64,000 nt of DNA from Tenggerimyces flavus (GCF_016907715.1 NZ_JAFBCM010000001.1:4588001-4652000), one strand, 5' to 3'; positions 42,423 through 51,680 are shown, numbered from the stretch's first letter. Numbers and translations are program-made. The notes: generated from the letters alone by a model not told the origin.

Positions 42423-43340
42423 GTGACTTTCGTTGACGCCGCACAGGCGGACGTGGAGCCGCCCGCGCCATCCAGGCCGGGTGCGGGCGCGTTCCGTACG
42501 TTCTTCCGCTCGCTCATGCGCAGCAAGGCGGGGTTCATCGGCTTCATCGTGTTCATGCTGATGTTCCTGATCGCGTTGCTCGGACCGCTGTTCGTTCCCG
42601 ACACGCTCTCGCTGCCGACGGACGTCACCCAGATTTACGCCAAGCCCAGTGGCGCGCACTGGCTCGGCACGGACTCCGAAGGCCGCGACATCCTGATCCA
42701 GATGATCAACGGGGGCAGGCCGGTCATCCTCGTCGGCCTGTTCGCAGCGCTGATCTCGACCGTGATCGCGGTCGTGTTCGGGGCGCTCGCGGCCTACATC
42801 GGTGGGACGTTCGACGCCATCGTGGTGACCGCGGCCGACATCGTGCTCACGGTTCCGCAGATCGTCCTGCTGGCCGTGCTCGCCGCGTTCTACAAGGTGG
42901 ACAGCCCGATCGCGCTGGCGATGATCATCGGGTTCCTGTCCTGGCCGTTCCTGCTCAGGGCGGTCCGTGCCCAGGTGTTCTCGTTGAAGGAACGCGAGTA
43001 CGTCGAAGCCGCCCGACTGCTCGATTTGGGCACCGGGCGGATCGTTCTTCGTGAGATCCTGCCGAACATGTCGACGTTCATCCTGATGAACTTCGTCATC
43101 GGCATGACGAACTCGATCTACGGTCTGGTCGGTCTGTACTTCCTCGGCCTCGCGCCGCTGGCCGGCGACAACTGGGGGATCATGCTCAACCTGGCCTGGA
43201 CCCGAGGGGCGATCTTCTTCGAAGACAGCCTCTGGTACGTCCTCGCACCCGTCCTCGCGATCAGCATCCTGCAGCTGGCCCTGGTGACGATGACGAGGTC
43301 GTTCGAGGAGATCCTCAACCCCCGGCTCCGGCACAACTGA
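42423..43340 (+). CDS. ABC importer permease, DppC/OppC type
   Basis: A 305-aa permease. It has the N-terminal OppC cap helix (SKAGFIGFIVFMLMFLIALL), HWLGTDSEGRDILIQMI (the DppC TDxxGRD motif) and the EAA loop REYVEAARLLDLGTGRIVLR. Start GTG 42423 follows AAGGAG. It is the second half of the channel and lies 4 nt after the DppB stop. Confidence 0.92.
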   Translation: MTFVDAAQADVEPPAPSRPGAGAFRTFFRSLMRSKAGFIGFIVFMLMFLIALLGPLFVPDTLSLPTDVTQIYAKPSGAHWLGTDSEGRDILIQMINGGRPVILVGLFAALISTVIAVVFGALAAYIGGTFDAIVVTAADIVLTVPQIVLLAVLAAFYKVDSPIALAMIIGFLSWPFLLRAVRAQVFSLKEREYVEAARLLDLGTGRIVLREILPNMSTFILMNFVIGMTNSIYGLVGLYFLGLAPLAGDNWGIMLNLAWTRGAIFFEDSLWYVLAPVLAISILQLALVTMTRSFEEILNPRLRHN

Positions 43341-43378
43341 TCGCCCGTCCGTACGGCAGACGAGGAGACCGCGACACG

Positions 43379-44338
43379 ATGGTGCAGACCTCCCAGGCGG
43401 GGACACGAACTTCGGGGTCCGGCGAGCCGGTCCTCTCGGTGCGCGACCTCGTGGTCGAGTACCGGGTCGGTTCCGGCTCGACCAAGGACGCGATCCGGGC
43501 GATCGAGGACGTGAGCTTCGACCTGGCTCCGAACGAGAGCCTCGCGCTGATCGGCGAGAGCGGCTGCGGGAAGACCACGCTCGGCCTCGCCATGCTGCGG
43601 CTGCTGCCCAAGCTCGGCGTCGTCCCCCAGGGCGAGGTCCTGTACCGGCGCCGCGACGGCAGCGTGCTCGACATGCTGTCGCTGAACGAGGAGGAGCTGC
43701 GCCGGTTCCGCTGGAGCGAGTGCGCGATGGTCTTCCAGGGCGCGATGAACTCGTTCAACCCCGTGCTCCGGATCTGGGACCAGATGCTCGACACCGTGCG
43801 GGCGCACGACAAGCAGATGTCCAAGCAGCGCGTCAAGGAACGTTGTGCCGAGGTCCTCAAGCTGGTCGACCTCGACCCGGACCGGGTGCTGAACTCCTAC
43901 CCGCACGAGCTGTCCGGCGGCATGCGGCAGCGGGTGCTGATCGCGACCAGCCTGATGCTCGAGCCGCAGGTGCTCGTGCTGGACGAGCCGACCACCGCGC
44001 TCGACCTGCTGACCCAGCGCGGAATTGTGGATGTTCTCCATCAGCTGCGCGAACGGCTGGAATTCGCGATGATCTTCGTATCACACGACCTGGGACTTGC
44101 CGCGGAGCTCGCCGACCGGGTGGCGACGATGTACGACGGACACATCGTCGAGCTGGGTGACGTCCGCGACATCTTCTACCGACCACAGCACCCGTACACC
44201 AAGAGCCTCATCAACGCCGTCCCCACGGTGGCTGAGGAAAGTTCGATCCTGGACGCGGTACCCGTCCTCGACGACGAGGAGGAGGCCGACGTGGACCCAG
44301 CGAAGGCGACGGCGACGAAGGAGGCGAACGATGGCTGA
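43379..44338 (+). CDS. ABC importer ATPase, DppD/OppD type
   Basis: A 319-aa ATPase: Walker A GESGCGKTTLG, Q-loop MVFQGAMNSFNPVLR, signature LSGGMRQRV, Walker B VLVLDEPTTALD and H-loop FVSHDLGL. The PQHPYTKSLINAVPT segment is the oligopeptide-transporter C-terminal motif. Homologues often have four Cys for an Fe-S cluster there; those are not evident. Its last codons overlap the next ATPase gene by 8 nt. Confidence 0.93.
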   Translation: MVQTSQAGTRTSGSGEPVLSVRDLVVEYRVGSGSTKDAIRAIEDVSFDLAPNESLALIGESGCGKTTLGLAMLRLLPKLGVVPQGEVLYRRRDGSVLDMLSLNEEELRRFRWSECAMVFQGAMNSFNPVLRIWDQMLDTVRAHDKQMSKQRVKERCAEVLKLVDLDPDRVLNSYPHELSGGMRQRVLIATSLMLEPQVLVLDEPTTALDLLTQRGIVDVLHQLRERLEFAMIFVSHDLGLAAELADRVATMYDGHIVELGDVRDIFYRPQHPYTKSLINAVPTVAEESSILDAVPVLDDEEEADVDPAKATATKEANDG

Positions 44339-45194
44339 GCCGCTCATGCAGCTCCAGAACATCAGCTGCGTCTTCAAGACCCGGCACGGCGAGGTCGTCG
44401 CGGTCGACGACATCTCCTTCGACCTCGACGAGGGCCGCGTGCTCTGCCTGGTCGGCCAGAGCGGCTCGGGCAAGACGACGGCGGCCCGGATCGCGTCGGG
44501 TCTGCTGAAGCCGACCTCGGGAACGGTGTTGTTCGAGGGCCACGACATCCACGCCAAGGGCAAGGACCTCTTCACGCACTTCCGCCGTTCGGTGCAGTAC
44601 ATCCACCAGGACCCGTACGCCTCGCTGAACCCGATCCGCGACGTGTTCGGCTCGCTGTCCGCGCCGCTGCGCAAGCACGGGCTGGTGAAGAACCGCCAAC
44701 AGGCGTGGGACAAGGTCTCCGAGCTGCTCGCCCAGGTGGGGCTGACGCCGCCGGAGACGTACCTGTCGAAGTTCCCGCACCAGCTGTCCGGCGGACAGCG
44801 GCAGCGGATCGCGGTCGCGCGAGCGCTCACGCTCGGGCCGCGGCTGATCATCGCCGACGAGGCGACGTCCATGCTGGACGTGTCGATCCGGATCAGCTTG
44901 CTGAAGACGTTGACGAAGCTGCGCGAGGACCTCGGTGTCGGCTTCCTGTTCATCACCCATGACCTGGCGATGGCGAAGTTCTTCGGTATGGATGGCGACA
45001 TCGCCGTCATGCACGTGGGAAAGATCGTCGAGCAGGGGCCCACCCAGGACGTGATCCGGGACCCGCAGGACGACTACACGAGGGCTCTGTTGGAAGCCGT
45101 ACCAGAGCCCGACCCCGATCTTGCCCGCCGCAAGCGGGCAGTGCGCCTCGCGGCGGCAGCGAGCGCTAGCGGTGCGGGAGGGTCTGCACCGTGA
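44331..45194 (+). CDS. ABC importer ATPase, DppF/OppF type
   Basis: A 287-aa ATPase: Walker A GQSGSGKTTAA, QYIHQDPYASLNPIR (the DppF Q-loop), signature LSGGQRQRIAVARAL, Walker B LIIADEATSMLDVS and H-loop FITHDLAMA. Ser replaces the usual Pro-Thr-Ser before ALD (EATSMLD). With DppD it energises the channel. The start is ATG 44331. It ends in an Ala-rich tail and overlaps the small membrane protein gene by GTGA. Confidence 0.92.
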   Translation: MAEPLMQLQNISCVFKTRHGEVVAVDDISFDLDEGRVLCLVGQSGSGKTTAARIASGLLKPTSGTVLFEGHDIHAKGKDLFTHFRRSVQYIHQDPYASLNPIRDVFGSLSAPLRKHGLVKNRQQAWDKVSELLAQVGLTPPETYLSKFPHQLSGGQRQRIAVARALTLGPRLIIADEATSMLDVSIRISLLKTLTKLREDLGVGFLFITHDLAMAKFFGMDGDIAVMHVGKIVEQGPTQDVIRDPQDDYTRALLEAVPEPDPDLARRKRAVRLAAAASASGAGGSAP

Positions 45195-45382
45195 TCTCTC
45201 CCGAGCTTGGCAAGGCAGCGTTCCGGTGGGCGATCTTTCTCGTCGTGGTCTCCGGTCTGCTGCTGCTCCTCGTCAAGCCCGGGACTCCGCAGTTCGTGAT
45301 CACCGTCGTGATGTTGGCGGCGGGGGCCCTTTTCGGGACGGTGGTCTTCGTGTTGGTGCGAATAGGGGCGCGTCGTCCCTAG
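45191..45382 (+). CDS. Small two-helix membrane protein in the importer operon
   Basis: A 63-aa protein with two hydrophobic helices (WAIFLVVVSGLLLLLV and FVITVVMLAAGALFGTVVF) separated by KPGTPQ and ending VRIGARRP. Start GTG 45191 overlaps the DppF stop. The overlap and co-orientation make it an operon member. No family is recognised; a role in stabilising the transporter is possible but unproven. Confidence 0.65.
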   Translation: MISPELGKAAFRWAIFLVVVSGLLLLLVKPGTPQFVITVVMLAAGALFGTVVFVLVRIGARRP

Positions 45383-45434
45383 CAGCGCATGGCTCGCTGG
45401 TGTCGTGAGACGCCGACTTAATTTTGGAGGCGCA

Positions 45435-47267
45435 ATGAACGCAACACCCACCCCGCCCCAGCGGGCGTGGTCCCGCCGGCAAGTGCTGGAGATCTTCGGC
45501 GCCGGTGTGGTCGGCGCCGCGGCTCTCGCGGCCTGTGCTCCGAGCAATCAGGCGAACCCGGGCGGCGGCAATGGCGCTACCGGTGGCCCGAAGGGGCCCG
45601 CGGAGTTCCACGGCGCATGGCCGTTCCAGGTTCCCCCCAAGGGGCACTACAACGTCGTCGAAGGTGTGACCGACTCGCTGCTCGGCGGTGGGCCGTACAT
45701 CGACCTCATCACTCTTCCGCCCGCCATGTACCTGTGGAAGGAGAAGAAGTGGGAGTACCTGATCGGTGAGAGCCACGAGCTCGACGCCGCCGCGAAGACG
45801 TTCACGCTGAAGCTCAAGTCCGGCCTCAAGTGGAGCGACGGCAAGCCGATCACCAGCAAGGACGTCGTGTCCACGTACTGGTGTCTGCGGATCATCCGCA
45901 ACGTCGTGTGGAACTACCTCGAGAAGGTCGAGGCACCCGACGAGCAGACCGTCGTGTTCACGATGAACAACGCCTCCACGGTGATGGAGCGCTACGCGCT
46001 GCGCCGCCAGATCTACAGCGACGCGACCTACGGCGAGTGGGCGACGAAGGCCCAGACGCTGTTCGAGGGCGGCGGAAACCTCGACACGCCCGAGGGCACC
46101 AAGCTCAACACCGACTTCCAGGCGTTCCGCCCGGAGGACGTGATCGCGAGCGGGCCGTTCAAGTTCGACAAGGCCAGCATCACCAACGCCCAGCTGACCA
46201 TCGTGAAGAACGACCAGGGCTTCGCCGCCGACAAGGTCGCGTACGACAAGATCGTGCTCTTCAACGGTGAGACGCCGGACATCACGCCGGTCGTACTCAG
46301 CGGCCAGGTCGACTACGCGACGCACGGCTTCCCGCCGGCGACGGAGAAGGCCTTCGAGTCCAAGGGCATCCGCATCCTGCGGCCGCCGGTGTACTCGGGC
46401 GCGGCGCTGTTCTTCAACATGGACAAGCTGCCCGAGTTCAAGGACGTCAAGGTGCGGCAGGCGTTCGCGCACGCGATCGACCGCGCCGAGAACGGTGAGG
46501 TCACCCTCGCCGAGTCCGGCAAGCCCGTGCAGTTCATGTGCGGGTTCTCCGACAACCTGGTTCCGGACTGGCTGTCGGCGGAGCAGCAGGGCTCGCTCAA
46601 CAAGTACGAGTTCGACCAGGCGAAGGCCACCACGCTGCTCACCGAGGCAGGGTGGAAGAAGCAGGGCGACGGGTGGCTGAAGCCGGACGGCAAGCCCGCG
46701 CAGTACGAGCTGATCTTCCACGCGGAGTTCGCCGACTACTCGGCCTGTGGCCAGAACGCGGCGCAGCAGCTCACCAAGTTCGGCATCAAGACCGAGGGCC
46801 GTGGCGTGACGTTCACGCAGCAGCCGATCGACGTCGACAAGGGCAACTTCCAGCTCGCCATCCAGGGCTGGGGTTCCTCGAGCCACCCGCACCCGCACTT
46901 CGCGTTCGTGGCGGACCTGTTCACGCACAACATCCCCACTGCGAAGAACCAGGGCGGCCGGGGCATGGGCTTCGAGCTGAAGACGACCACCTCCGCGGGT
47001 CCGGTGGACCTGGAGAAGGCGGTCACCGAGTCCGGCGCGGGCCTGGACGAGGCGGCGCAGAAGCAGAACGTGGCGACGGTGGCGACGGCGTTCAACGAGC
47101 TCGTGCCGATCATCCCGCTGTTCGAGCGCTACGGAAACAACGCCGCCCGGGAAGGCGACCGCGTGGACGCATGGCCCGCGGACTCCGACCCGATCATGGC
47201 GAACGCGCCCTACGCCGACAACTTCACGATCATGTTGATGTTGCGCGGCACGCTCAAGCCGGCCTGA
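45435..47267 (+). CDS. ABC importer substrate-binding lipoprotein, family 5
   Basis: A 610-aa extracytoplasmic solute-binding protein. The N-terminus combines a Tat-like SRRQVLEIFGAG stretch with a lipobox (LAAC, then APSNQ), so it is probably exported folded and lipid-anchored. The SBP_bac_5 core is shown by FTLKLKSGLKWSDGKPITSK and by VKVRQAFAHAIDR. Family 5 proteins bind peptides, nickel or oligosaccharides; which one is not readable. GGAGG lies before ATG 45435. A strong hairpin (47295-47334) follows the gene. Confidence 0.92.
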   Translation: MNATPTPPQRAWSRRQVLEIFGAGVVGAAALAACAPSNQANPGGGNGATGGPKGPAEFHGAWPFQVPPKGHYNVVEGVTDSLLGGGPYIDLITLPPAMYLWKEKKWEYLIGESHELDAAAKTFTLKLKSGLKWSDGKPITSKDVVSTYWCLRIIRNVVWNYLEKVEAPDEQTVVFTMNNASTVMERYALRRQIYSDATYGEWATKAQTLFEGGGNLDTPEGTKLNTDFQAFRPEDVIASGPFKFDKASITNAQLTIVKNDQGFAADKVAYDKIVLFNGETPDITPVVLSGQVDYATHGFPPATEKAFESKGIRILRPPVYSGAALFFNMDKLPEFKDVKVRQAFAHAIDRAENGEVTLAESGKPVQFMCGFSDNLVPDWLSAEQQGSLNKYEFDQAKATTLLTEAGWKKQGDGWLKPDGKPAQYELIFHAEFADYSACGQNAAQQLTKFGIKTEGRGVTFTQQPIDVDKGNFQLAIQGWGSSSHPHPHFAFVADLFTHNIPTAKNQGGRGMGFELKTTTSAGPVDLEKAVTESGAGLDEAAQKQNVATVATAFNELVPIIPLFERYGNNAAREGDRVDAWPADSDPIMANAPYADNFTIMLMLRGTLKPA

Positions 47268-47294
47268 ACGTCGGGTTGAGCTGAGAGTCGAAGG

Positions 47295-47334
47295 GGCCGG
47301 CCGCCCTCGTCCGTACGGAGGAGGGCGGCCGGCC
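47295..47334. terminator. Rho-independent-type terminator of the importer operon
   Basis: GGCCGGCCGCCCTC (47295-47308) pairs perfectly with GAGGGCGGCCGGCC (47321-47334) over a 12-nt loop, 28 bp after the binding-protein stop, and is followed by ACTTGTTTCG. The stem is very stable. Short T enrichment follows, as is common for actinobacterial terminators. Confidence 0.75.
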
Positions 47335-47421
47335 ACTTGTTTCGTTCCGCCCCGCGCCGCCGCTGGGCGGAGTTATCGTGCCCGCACACGGGGATCCAGC
47401 TTTCCTCTGGCGGAGGTCGTC

Positions 47422-47853
47422 GTGGCGGACAAGAAGGTCGTGGAACAGCTCGGTCAGGTGCCCTTGCTGGCAGACCTTTCCAGATGGGACCTCGGGCGGA
47501 TCGCGTCGCAGGGACGAGAGGTCCAGCATCCGCCGGGCCACGAGGTGACTGAGGAGGGCGGCCGCGCGGTCGGCTTCCATCTGGTGCTGGACGGCGGCGC
47601 GGAGGTGGAGATCGGCGGGGAGTCGCGGGCAGCGTTGAAGGCCGGCGACTACTTCGGCGAGATCTCGCTGATCGACGGCAAGCCGCGGACGGCGACGGTC
47701 CGGGCCGGCGCCGACGGGATGCGTACGTTCGCCCTGCAGGCGGGGGAGTTCAGCGCGATCCTGGACAAGCACCCTGAGCTGGCCCGGCCCTTGCTGCTGA
47801 CGCTCTGCGGCCGCCTCCGCGAGGCAGAAGAACGCGGCCGCGAGCGCCACTAG
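47422..47853 (+). CDS. Cyclic nucleotide-binding domain protein (no output domain)
   Basis: A 143-aa protein that is a single cNMP-binding beta-roll: DLGRIASQGREVQHPPGHEV, GFHLVLDGGAEVEIG, and the phosphate cassette-like DYFGEISLIDGKPRTATVRA, followed by helices (EFSAILDKHPELARPLLLTL). No helix-turn-helix follows, unlike Crp. It resembles stand-alone mycobacterial cNMP-binding proteins. GTG 47422 follows GGCGGAGG. Partner and ligand are unknown. The 200 bp after it (47854-48056) contain no gene that I can support. Confidence 0.8.
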   Translation: MADKKVVEQLGQVPLLADLSRWDLGRIASQGREVQHPPGHEVTEEGGRAVGFHLVLDGGAEVEIGGESRAALKAGDYFGEISLIDGKPRTATVRAGADGMRTFALQAGEFSAILDKHPELARPLLLTLCGRLREAEERGRERH

Positions 47854-48056
47854 TGCTTATGGCGACCGCTCGCACCGCGTCGGCCGCGGGCGGCCTGGCG
47901 GGCTTCGGGTCGCGGTGCTCGGTGGCGGCGGGTGGCCCTGCGGCGGCCCGCACTGGCCTTCGGCCATGGGCCGTCCTCGGCCCCCGGAAGCCGCCACCAC
48001 CGAGCGTGGTGGCCGGGCGGCGAACCACCCGGCCAGTCGCGCTGGCTCCTCGAGCT

Positions 48057-49271
48057 CTACCTGCTGGCGGTCGTGAGCTCCTTGCGTCCGCGGCTGCTCA
48101 GCCAGGCCTCCTTGAACGAGACCTTCGCGCCCATGCGCAGGATCGCGCCCTCGTAGACGCGCGCGCCGACGACGATCAGCGCACCGATCGCGGCGAGCAT
48201 CAGGACCAGGGCGATGGTGAGCTCCCACCACGGTGCGCTCTCGCGCGCCATCCGGACCGGCGACGCCAGGGCGGAGAACGGTGGGATCACCGCGAGGATC
48301 CGAGACACGATCGCGTCGGGGTTCGCGTTCACGTAGAACGTGGCGAAGAACGACGCGAGCAGGATCATCGTCATGGGTCCGGTGACGTTCTGTAGCTCCT
48401 CCTGCCGTGACACCCGGGCGGCGCCGGCGGCGAAGGCCGCGCTGTAGAAGACGTAGCCCAGGACGAACCACATCAGTACGTACCCCACCGGCACCAGCAG
48501 GTCGGCCGTGACCTCGACCGCGCCGGTCGCGGACCCGACGCCCAGCGCCACGACGGCGATCAGCGCCAGCTGGGCGATGCCCAGGAGCCCGATGCCGAGG
48601 ATCTTGCCGGCGAGCAGAGCCTTGGTGGAGATCGCCGAGAGGATCAGCTCGACCACCCGGCTGGCCTTCTCCTCGACAATGCCGAACGCGACCCACATGC
48701 AGTACCCGATGATCTGCCCGTAGAGGATCAGGCTGCCGATGAACGCGATCTGGCCGCGCTGCGCGGCCGCCGGGTCGACCGGGTCGGTCGCGTCGACCGT
48801 GAGCGGCGGCACCTGCTGCGCCGTGGCGACCGTCGCCGGGTCGATGCCCTCGGCCTGCAGCTTGCCGGCGGCCACGACCTGGCTGTTGGCGGTCTGCAGC
48901 ATCAGCCCGAGCTGCTGGTCGAGCTCCTCGTGCACGATGATCTTGTCGGCCGTGACGTACGCGTCCAGGTCACCGTCCGCGACCGCCGTCCGCGCGGCGG
49001 CCTCGTCCGGGAACGTCTTCTGCTCCAGCTTCACGCCGCCCTGCTTGGCCTGCGCGTCGGTCGCCGCGGCGACCTGCTCGGCCGACGGACCGGCGAAGCC
49101 GACCGTGAACGTGTCGTCGCCCCCGAACAGCTTGGGCATGAACATCACCACGACCAGCACGACGAGCGTGATCGCGGTCGAGATCGCGAACCCGCGGTCC
49201 CGGAGGCGCTCGGTGATCTCGCGCTTGGCGACGATCCGCGTCGCCTGGCCGAACGTCAGTGCGGCGCTCAT
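48057..49271 (-). CDS. ABC exporter permease, NatB-like
   Basis: A 404-aa membrane protein. Helix 1 follows REITERLRDRGFAISTAITL, then an extracytoplasmic domain of about 140 residues, then five helices with GIVEEKASRVVELILSAI, the signature of ABC-2 type permeases with the large loop (NatB, sodium efflux, COG1668). Start ATG 49271 overlaps the ATPase gene stop by 4 nt. The true substrate may be Na+, a lipid or a drug. Confidence 0.88.
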   Translation of the reverse strand: MSAALTFGQATRIVAKREITERLRDRGFAISTAITLVVLVVVMFMPKLFGGDDTFTVGFAGPSAEQVAAATDAQAKQGGVKLEQKTFPDEAAARTAVADGDLDAYVTADKIIVHEELDQQLGLMLQTANSQVVAAGKLQAEGIDPATVATAQQVPPLTVDATDPVDPAAAQRGQIAFIGSLILYGQIIGYCMWVAFGIVEEKASRVVELILSAISTKALLAGKILGIGLLGIAQLALIAVVALGVGSATGAVEVTADLLVPVGYVLMWFVLGYVFYSAAFAAGAARVSRQEELQNVTGPMTMILLASFFATFYVNANPDAIVSRILAVIPPFSALASPVRMARESAPWWELTIALVLMLAAIGALIVVGARVYEGAILRMGAKVSFKEAWLSSRGRKELTTASR

Positions 49272-50197
49272 GCCGACACCTCCTGGGTCTCACGCGTCTG
49301 GGGGAGCTCCACGGGCTCCGAGACGGCCTCGCGGAACAGCTCGGTCAGCGTCAGCGCCAGCGGCCGGAACTCGTGCACCGGACCGGCCGCGCGGGCGGCG
49401 TCGAGCAGCACCTGGTCGCTCTGCGACTCGGCGAGCTCGACGACGAGCGCGGTGCCGTTGCGTTCGACCACCTGGACGCCGGGGAGGCCGTCCGCCCAGC
49501 TCGTGCCCGAGCCGACGATCCGGAACCGGCGAGACCGGTTGCGGCTGCGCAGCTCGTTCACAGGCCCGGAGGCGACGATCCGGCCGGCCTGGATGATGCC
49601 GACCGCGTCGCACAGCCGCTCGACCAGGTCCAGCTGGTGGCTGGAGAAGAGCACCCCCACGCCGCGCTGGACCCGCTGGGCCAGGATGTGGGCGAGCGCG
49701 TCCACGCCGACCGGGTCCAGACCGGAGAACGGCTCGTCCAGGATCAGGAACTCCGGATCGTGAACGAGAGCCGCGGCGAGCTGGACGCGCTGCTGGTTAC
49801 CCAGCGAGAGCTGCTCGACCCGGTCGTTGCCTCGTTCGGCCAGGCCGAACTCCGCGAGCAGCTCGTCCACGGCCGTCTCGGCGGACGCCTTGGGCGTGCC
49901 GCGGAGGACGGCGAGGTAGGCGAGTTGCTCTTTGATCCGCATCTTGGGGTAAAGCCCGCGCTCCTCGGGCATATAGCCGAAGTTGCGCCGGACGTCGGCG
50001 TCCGCGGGCCGTCCTTGCCAGGAGACGGAGCCGGCGTCAGGGGCGAGTACGCCCATGATGATCCGCATCGTGGTGGTCTTGCCGGCACCGTTCGTACCGA
50101 CAAAACCGAACATCTGTCCGGGCTCGACGGCGAGGGCGAGGTCGTCCACCGCCAGGCGGTCGCCGTATTTCTTGGAAACACCTTGGAGTTCCAGCAC
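49268..50197 (-). CDS. ABC exporter ATPase, NatA-like
   Basis: A 309-aa ATPase: Walker A GFVGTNGAGKTTTMRI, Q-loop region FGYMPEERGLYPKM, signature LSLGNQQRVQLAAALVHDP (LSLGN variant typical of the NatA/YhaQ group), Walker B LILDEPFSGLDPVG and H-loop FSSHQLD. A C-terminal DUF4162-like regulatory part follows. The start is GTG 50197. It forms an operon with the permease. Confidence 0.9.
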   Translation of the reverse strand: MLELQGVSKKYGDRLAVDDLALAVEPGQMFGFVGTNGAGKTTTMRIIMGVLAPDAGSVSWQGRPADADVRRNFGYMPEERGLYPKMRIKEQLAYLAVLRGTPKASAETAVDELLAEFGLAERGNDRVEQLSLGNQQRVQLAAALVHDPEFLILDEPFSGLDPVGVDALAHILAQRVQRGVGVLFSSHQLDLVERLCDAVGIIQAGRIVASGPVNELRSRNRSRRFRIVGSGTSWADGLPGVQVVERNGTALVVELAESQSDQVLLDAARAAGPVHEFRPLALTLTELFREAVSEPVELPQTRETQEVSA

Positions 50198-50537
50198 GAC
50201 GAAAGCCTCTCAGGGTATGTACCCTCTCCGTGTCGTCCGCGCGGACGGTTCGGGACTAGGCCCCAGGGAGGAGTGCCGGTCCCCGCCCGGTGGACGGCGT
50301 CGAAGGACCGTTCGGTGTGACGCTGGCGACACGCCGGACAAAAGTCGAGGCAACGGCCGCTTTGATAGGGCAGAATCTGCGCCCCGGAGCGGGCACAAGT
50401 TCGGCCCCTCGTGCGTTACGTGCTCGACGGAAGCGGCTCCACCGCTCCGAGGCGGCTCAGCACGAGTCCACCTGAAGACATCCGTACAAAGAAGTACGGT
50501 CCGCGACACCTGCCCAGCCAGGGGGATGGAAAGAAAG
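50198..50537. other. 340-bp divergent intergenic region
   Basis: The promoters of the exporter operon (-) and of the DUF4193 gene (+) must lie here. The clear element is CCGTAC-AAAGAA-GTACGG at 50482-50499, a perfect 6-bp dyad 39 bp before the DUF4193 start. No open frame here has protein-like composition. Confidence 0.5.
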
Positions 50538-50837
50538 ATGGCCACCGACTACGACGCGCCGAGGAAGACGGACGAGGAGCTCTCCGAAGACAGCATCGAG
50601 GAGCTCAAGGCGCGGCGCATGGACAAGAACTCCGGAAAGGTCGACGTCGACGAGGCCGAAGTGGCCGAGACGTTCGAGCTCCCCGGTGCTGACTTGTCCA
50701 ACGAGGAGCTGTCGGTCCGGGTGCTTCCGCGCCAGGCCGACGAGTTCACGTGCTCGCGTTGTTTCCTCGTCCACCACAGAAGTCAGCTCGCGTTCGAGAA
50801 GAACGGCGGACTGATCTGCCGCGACTGCGCCGCGTAG
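50538..50837 (+). CDS. DUF4193 family protein (zinc-ribbon-like)
   Basis: A 99-aa acidic protein, conserved throughout actinobacteria (Rv2699c in M. tuberculosis, as recalled). The N-terminus MATDYDAPRKTDEELSEDS and ELKARRMDKNSGKVDVDEAE are diagnostic; the C-terminus has paired CxxC motifs (TCSRCFLVHHRSQLA and LICRDCAA) for zinc. Function is unknown; co-occurrence with dut and the RNA polymerase sigma region suggests a basic role. ATG 50538 fits the family; ATG 50526 is in frame upstream. Confidence 0.9.
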   Translation: MATDYDAPRKTDEELSEDSIEELKARRMDKNSGKVDVDEAEVAETFELPGADLSNEELSVRVLPRQADEFTCSRCFLVHHRSQLAFEKNGGLICRDCAA

Positions 50838-51171
50838 AACGAGGCTTCCCAGCTCGTTCTTCGTTCCGCGGTCAGGCCGTATGTACTTACGCGCCTGGTG
50901 GAAGAGCGCACCGTCAGGGGGTGCGCCAACCACCGGGCGCGTCGTCATGCCTCGAATCGGCCGATTCGTCTGATGATTTGCTGGATCAGATGTTTCGTCA
51001 CGTTGCCCGTGCCCCCGAACGGATACGCCCAAACCACGGACGTCGCTGTGGGATCGGTGCCAGCCCCGGGTGGTGATCATGTACGTGATCATGAAGGCGG
51101 AGCGGTCCTATGTGCCGGTGCGGCTTCATGATCACGTACATGATCACGGGTGCCAGTGGCTGCGTGCTTCG
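50838..51171. other. 334-bp intergenic region with family-2 repeat
   Basis: Between DUF4193 (+) and the DUF4235-like gene (-), which converge. Apart from repeat copy 2 (51073-51147) I see no gene, promoter or terminator that can be supported. Confidence 0.5.
51073..51147 (+). repeat. Family-2 inverted repeat, copy 2
   Basis: Arms 51073-51096 and 51124-51147 are identical to those of copy 1 (24 bp each), with a 27-nt loop of different sequence. Both copies lie in intergenic DNA and bracket the Dpp importer and NatAB exporter region. The left arm reads ATG-ATC-ATG-TAC-GTG as codons, but the frames differ downstream. Confidence 0.85.
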
Positions 51172-51504
51172 CTAGCGGCCGCTGGCGGCGCTGACCGCGA
51201 GATTCTGGCGGTCCTTGCCGTCGTTGTCGCCCTTGATGCCGGGCGGCAGTTCGCCGGTCCAGCGGCGCCAGACGATGGCGGCTTGGCGGGTGGCGAGCAG
51301 GCGGGCCACAGCCACGCCCACGCCGCTGGCCAGGGACCAGGCGATGGCCTCCTGCCAGGTGGTGTCGGGGTCCTCGGGGTTCGCCGGGGGCTCGGAGCCG
51401 GTCACGAACCGCCAGCTCGAGTCCACCACCTTCTTCGTCACGACGACCACGACCACCGTGGTCAGCCCACCGAAGATCCGCCAGCCCAGCTTTCCTGCTG
51501 CCAT
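51172..51504 (-). CDS. DUF4235 family membrane-associated protein
   Basis: A 110-aa protein with one N-terminal hydrophobic stretch ([19 protein letters not shown]), then the DUF4235 signature ([25 protein letters not shown]) and a second hydrophobic segment ([15 protein letters not shown]). It ends with a polar tail. Function is unknown. It converges with DUF4193. The 175 bp between it and DUF3093 hold nothing evident. Confidence 0.82.
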   Translation of the reverse strand: MAAGKLGWRIFGGLTTVVVVVVTKKVVDSSWRFVTGSEPPANPEDPDTTWQEAIAWSLASGVGVAVARLLATRQAAIVWRRWTGELPPGIKGDNDGKDRQNLAVSAASGR

Positions 51505-51680
51505 GCAGCAGAGTCTTCCATGCTTCGAGGTCGCGCTGGCGCGCGACGGAGCCCGTGCTTGTTACGCGGCACCTGTACCGCCCATCCGTCGAACGGCACT
51601 GCGTGGTCGGTCAGGTGCGGATATGCAGTCAGGGTGCCGTCCGCCGGCTGGTCGGTCCAAGCACCGCGGCACGGGCTGGT

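Noticed and set aside
45300-47336. 678-aa minus-strand open frame
   Set aside because: Antisense to the substrate-binding protein; no motif and no plausible start.
47853-48395. 180-aa plus-strand frame after the cNMP protein gene
   Set aside because: It mostly runs antisense to the NatB-like permease and has no domain or start signal.
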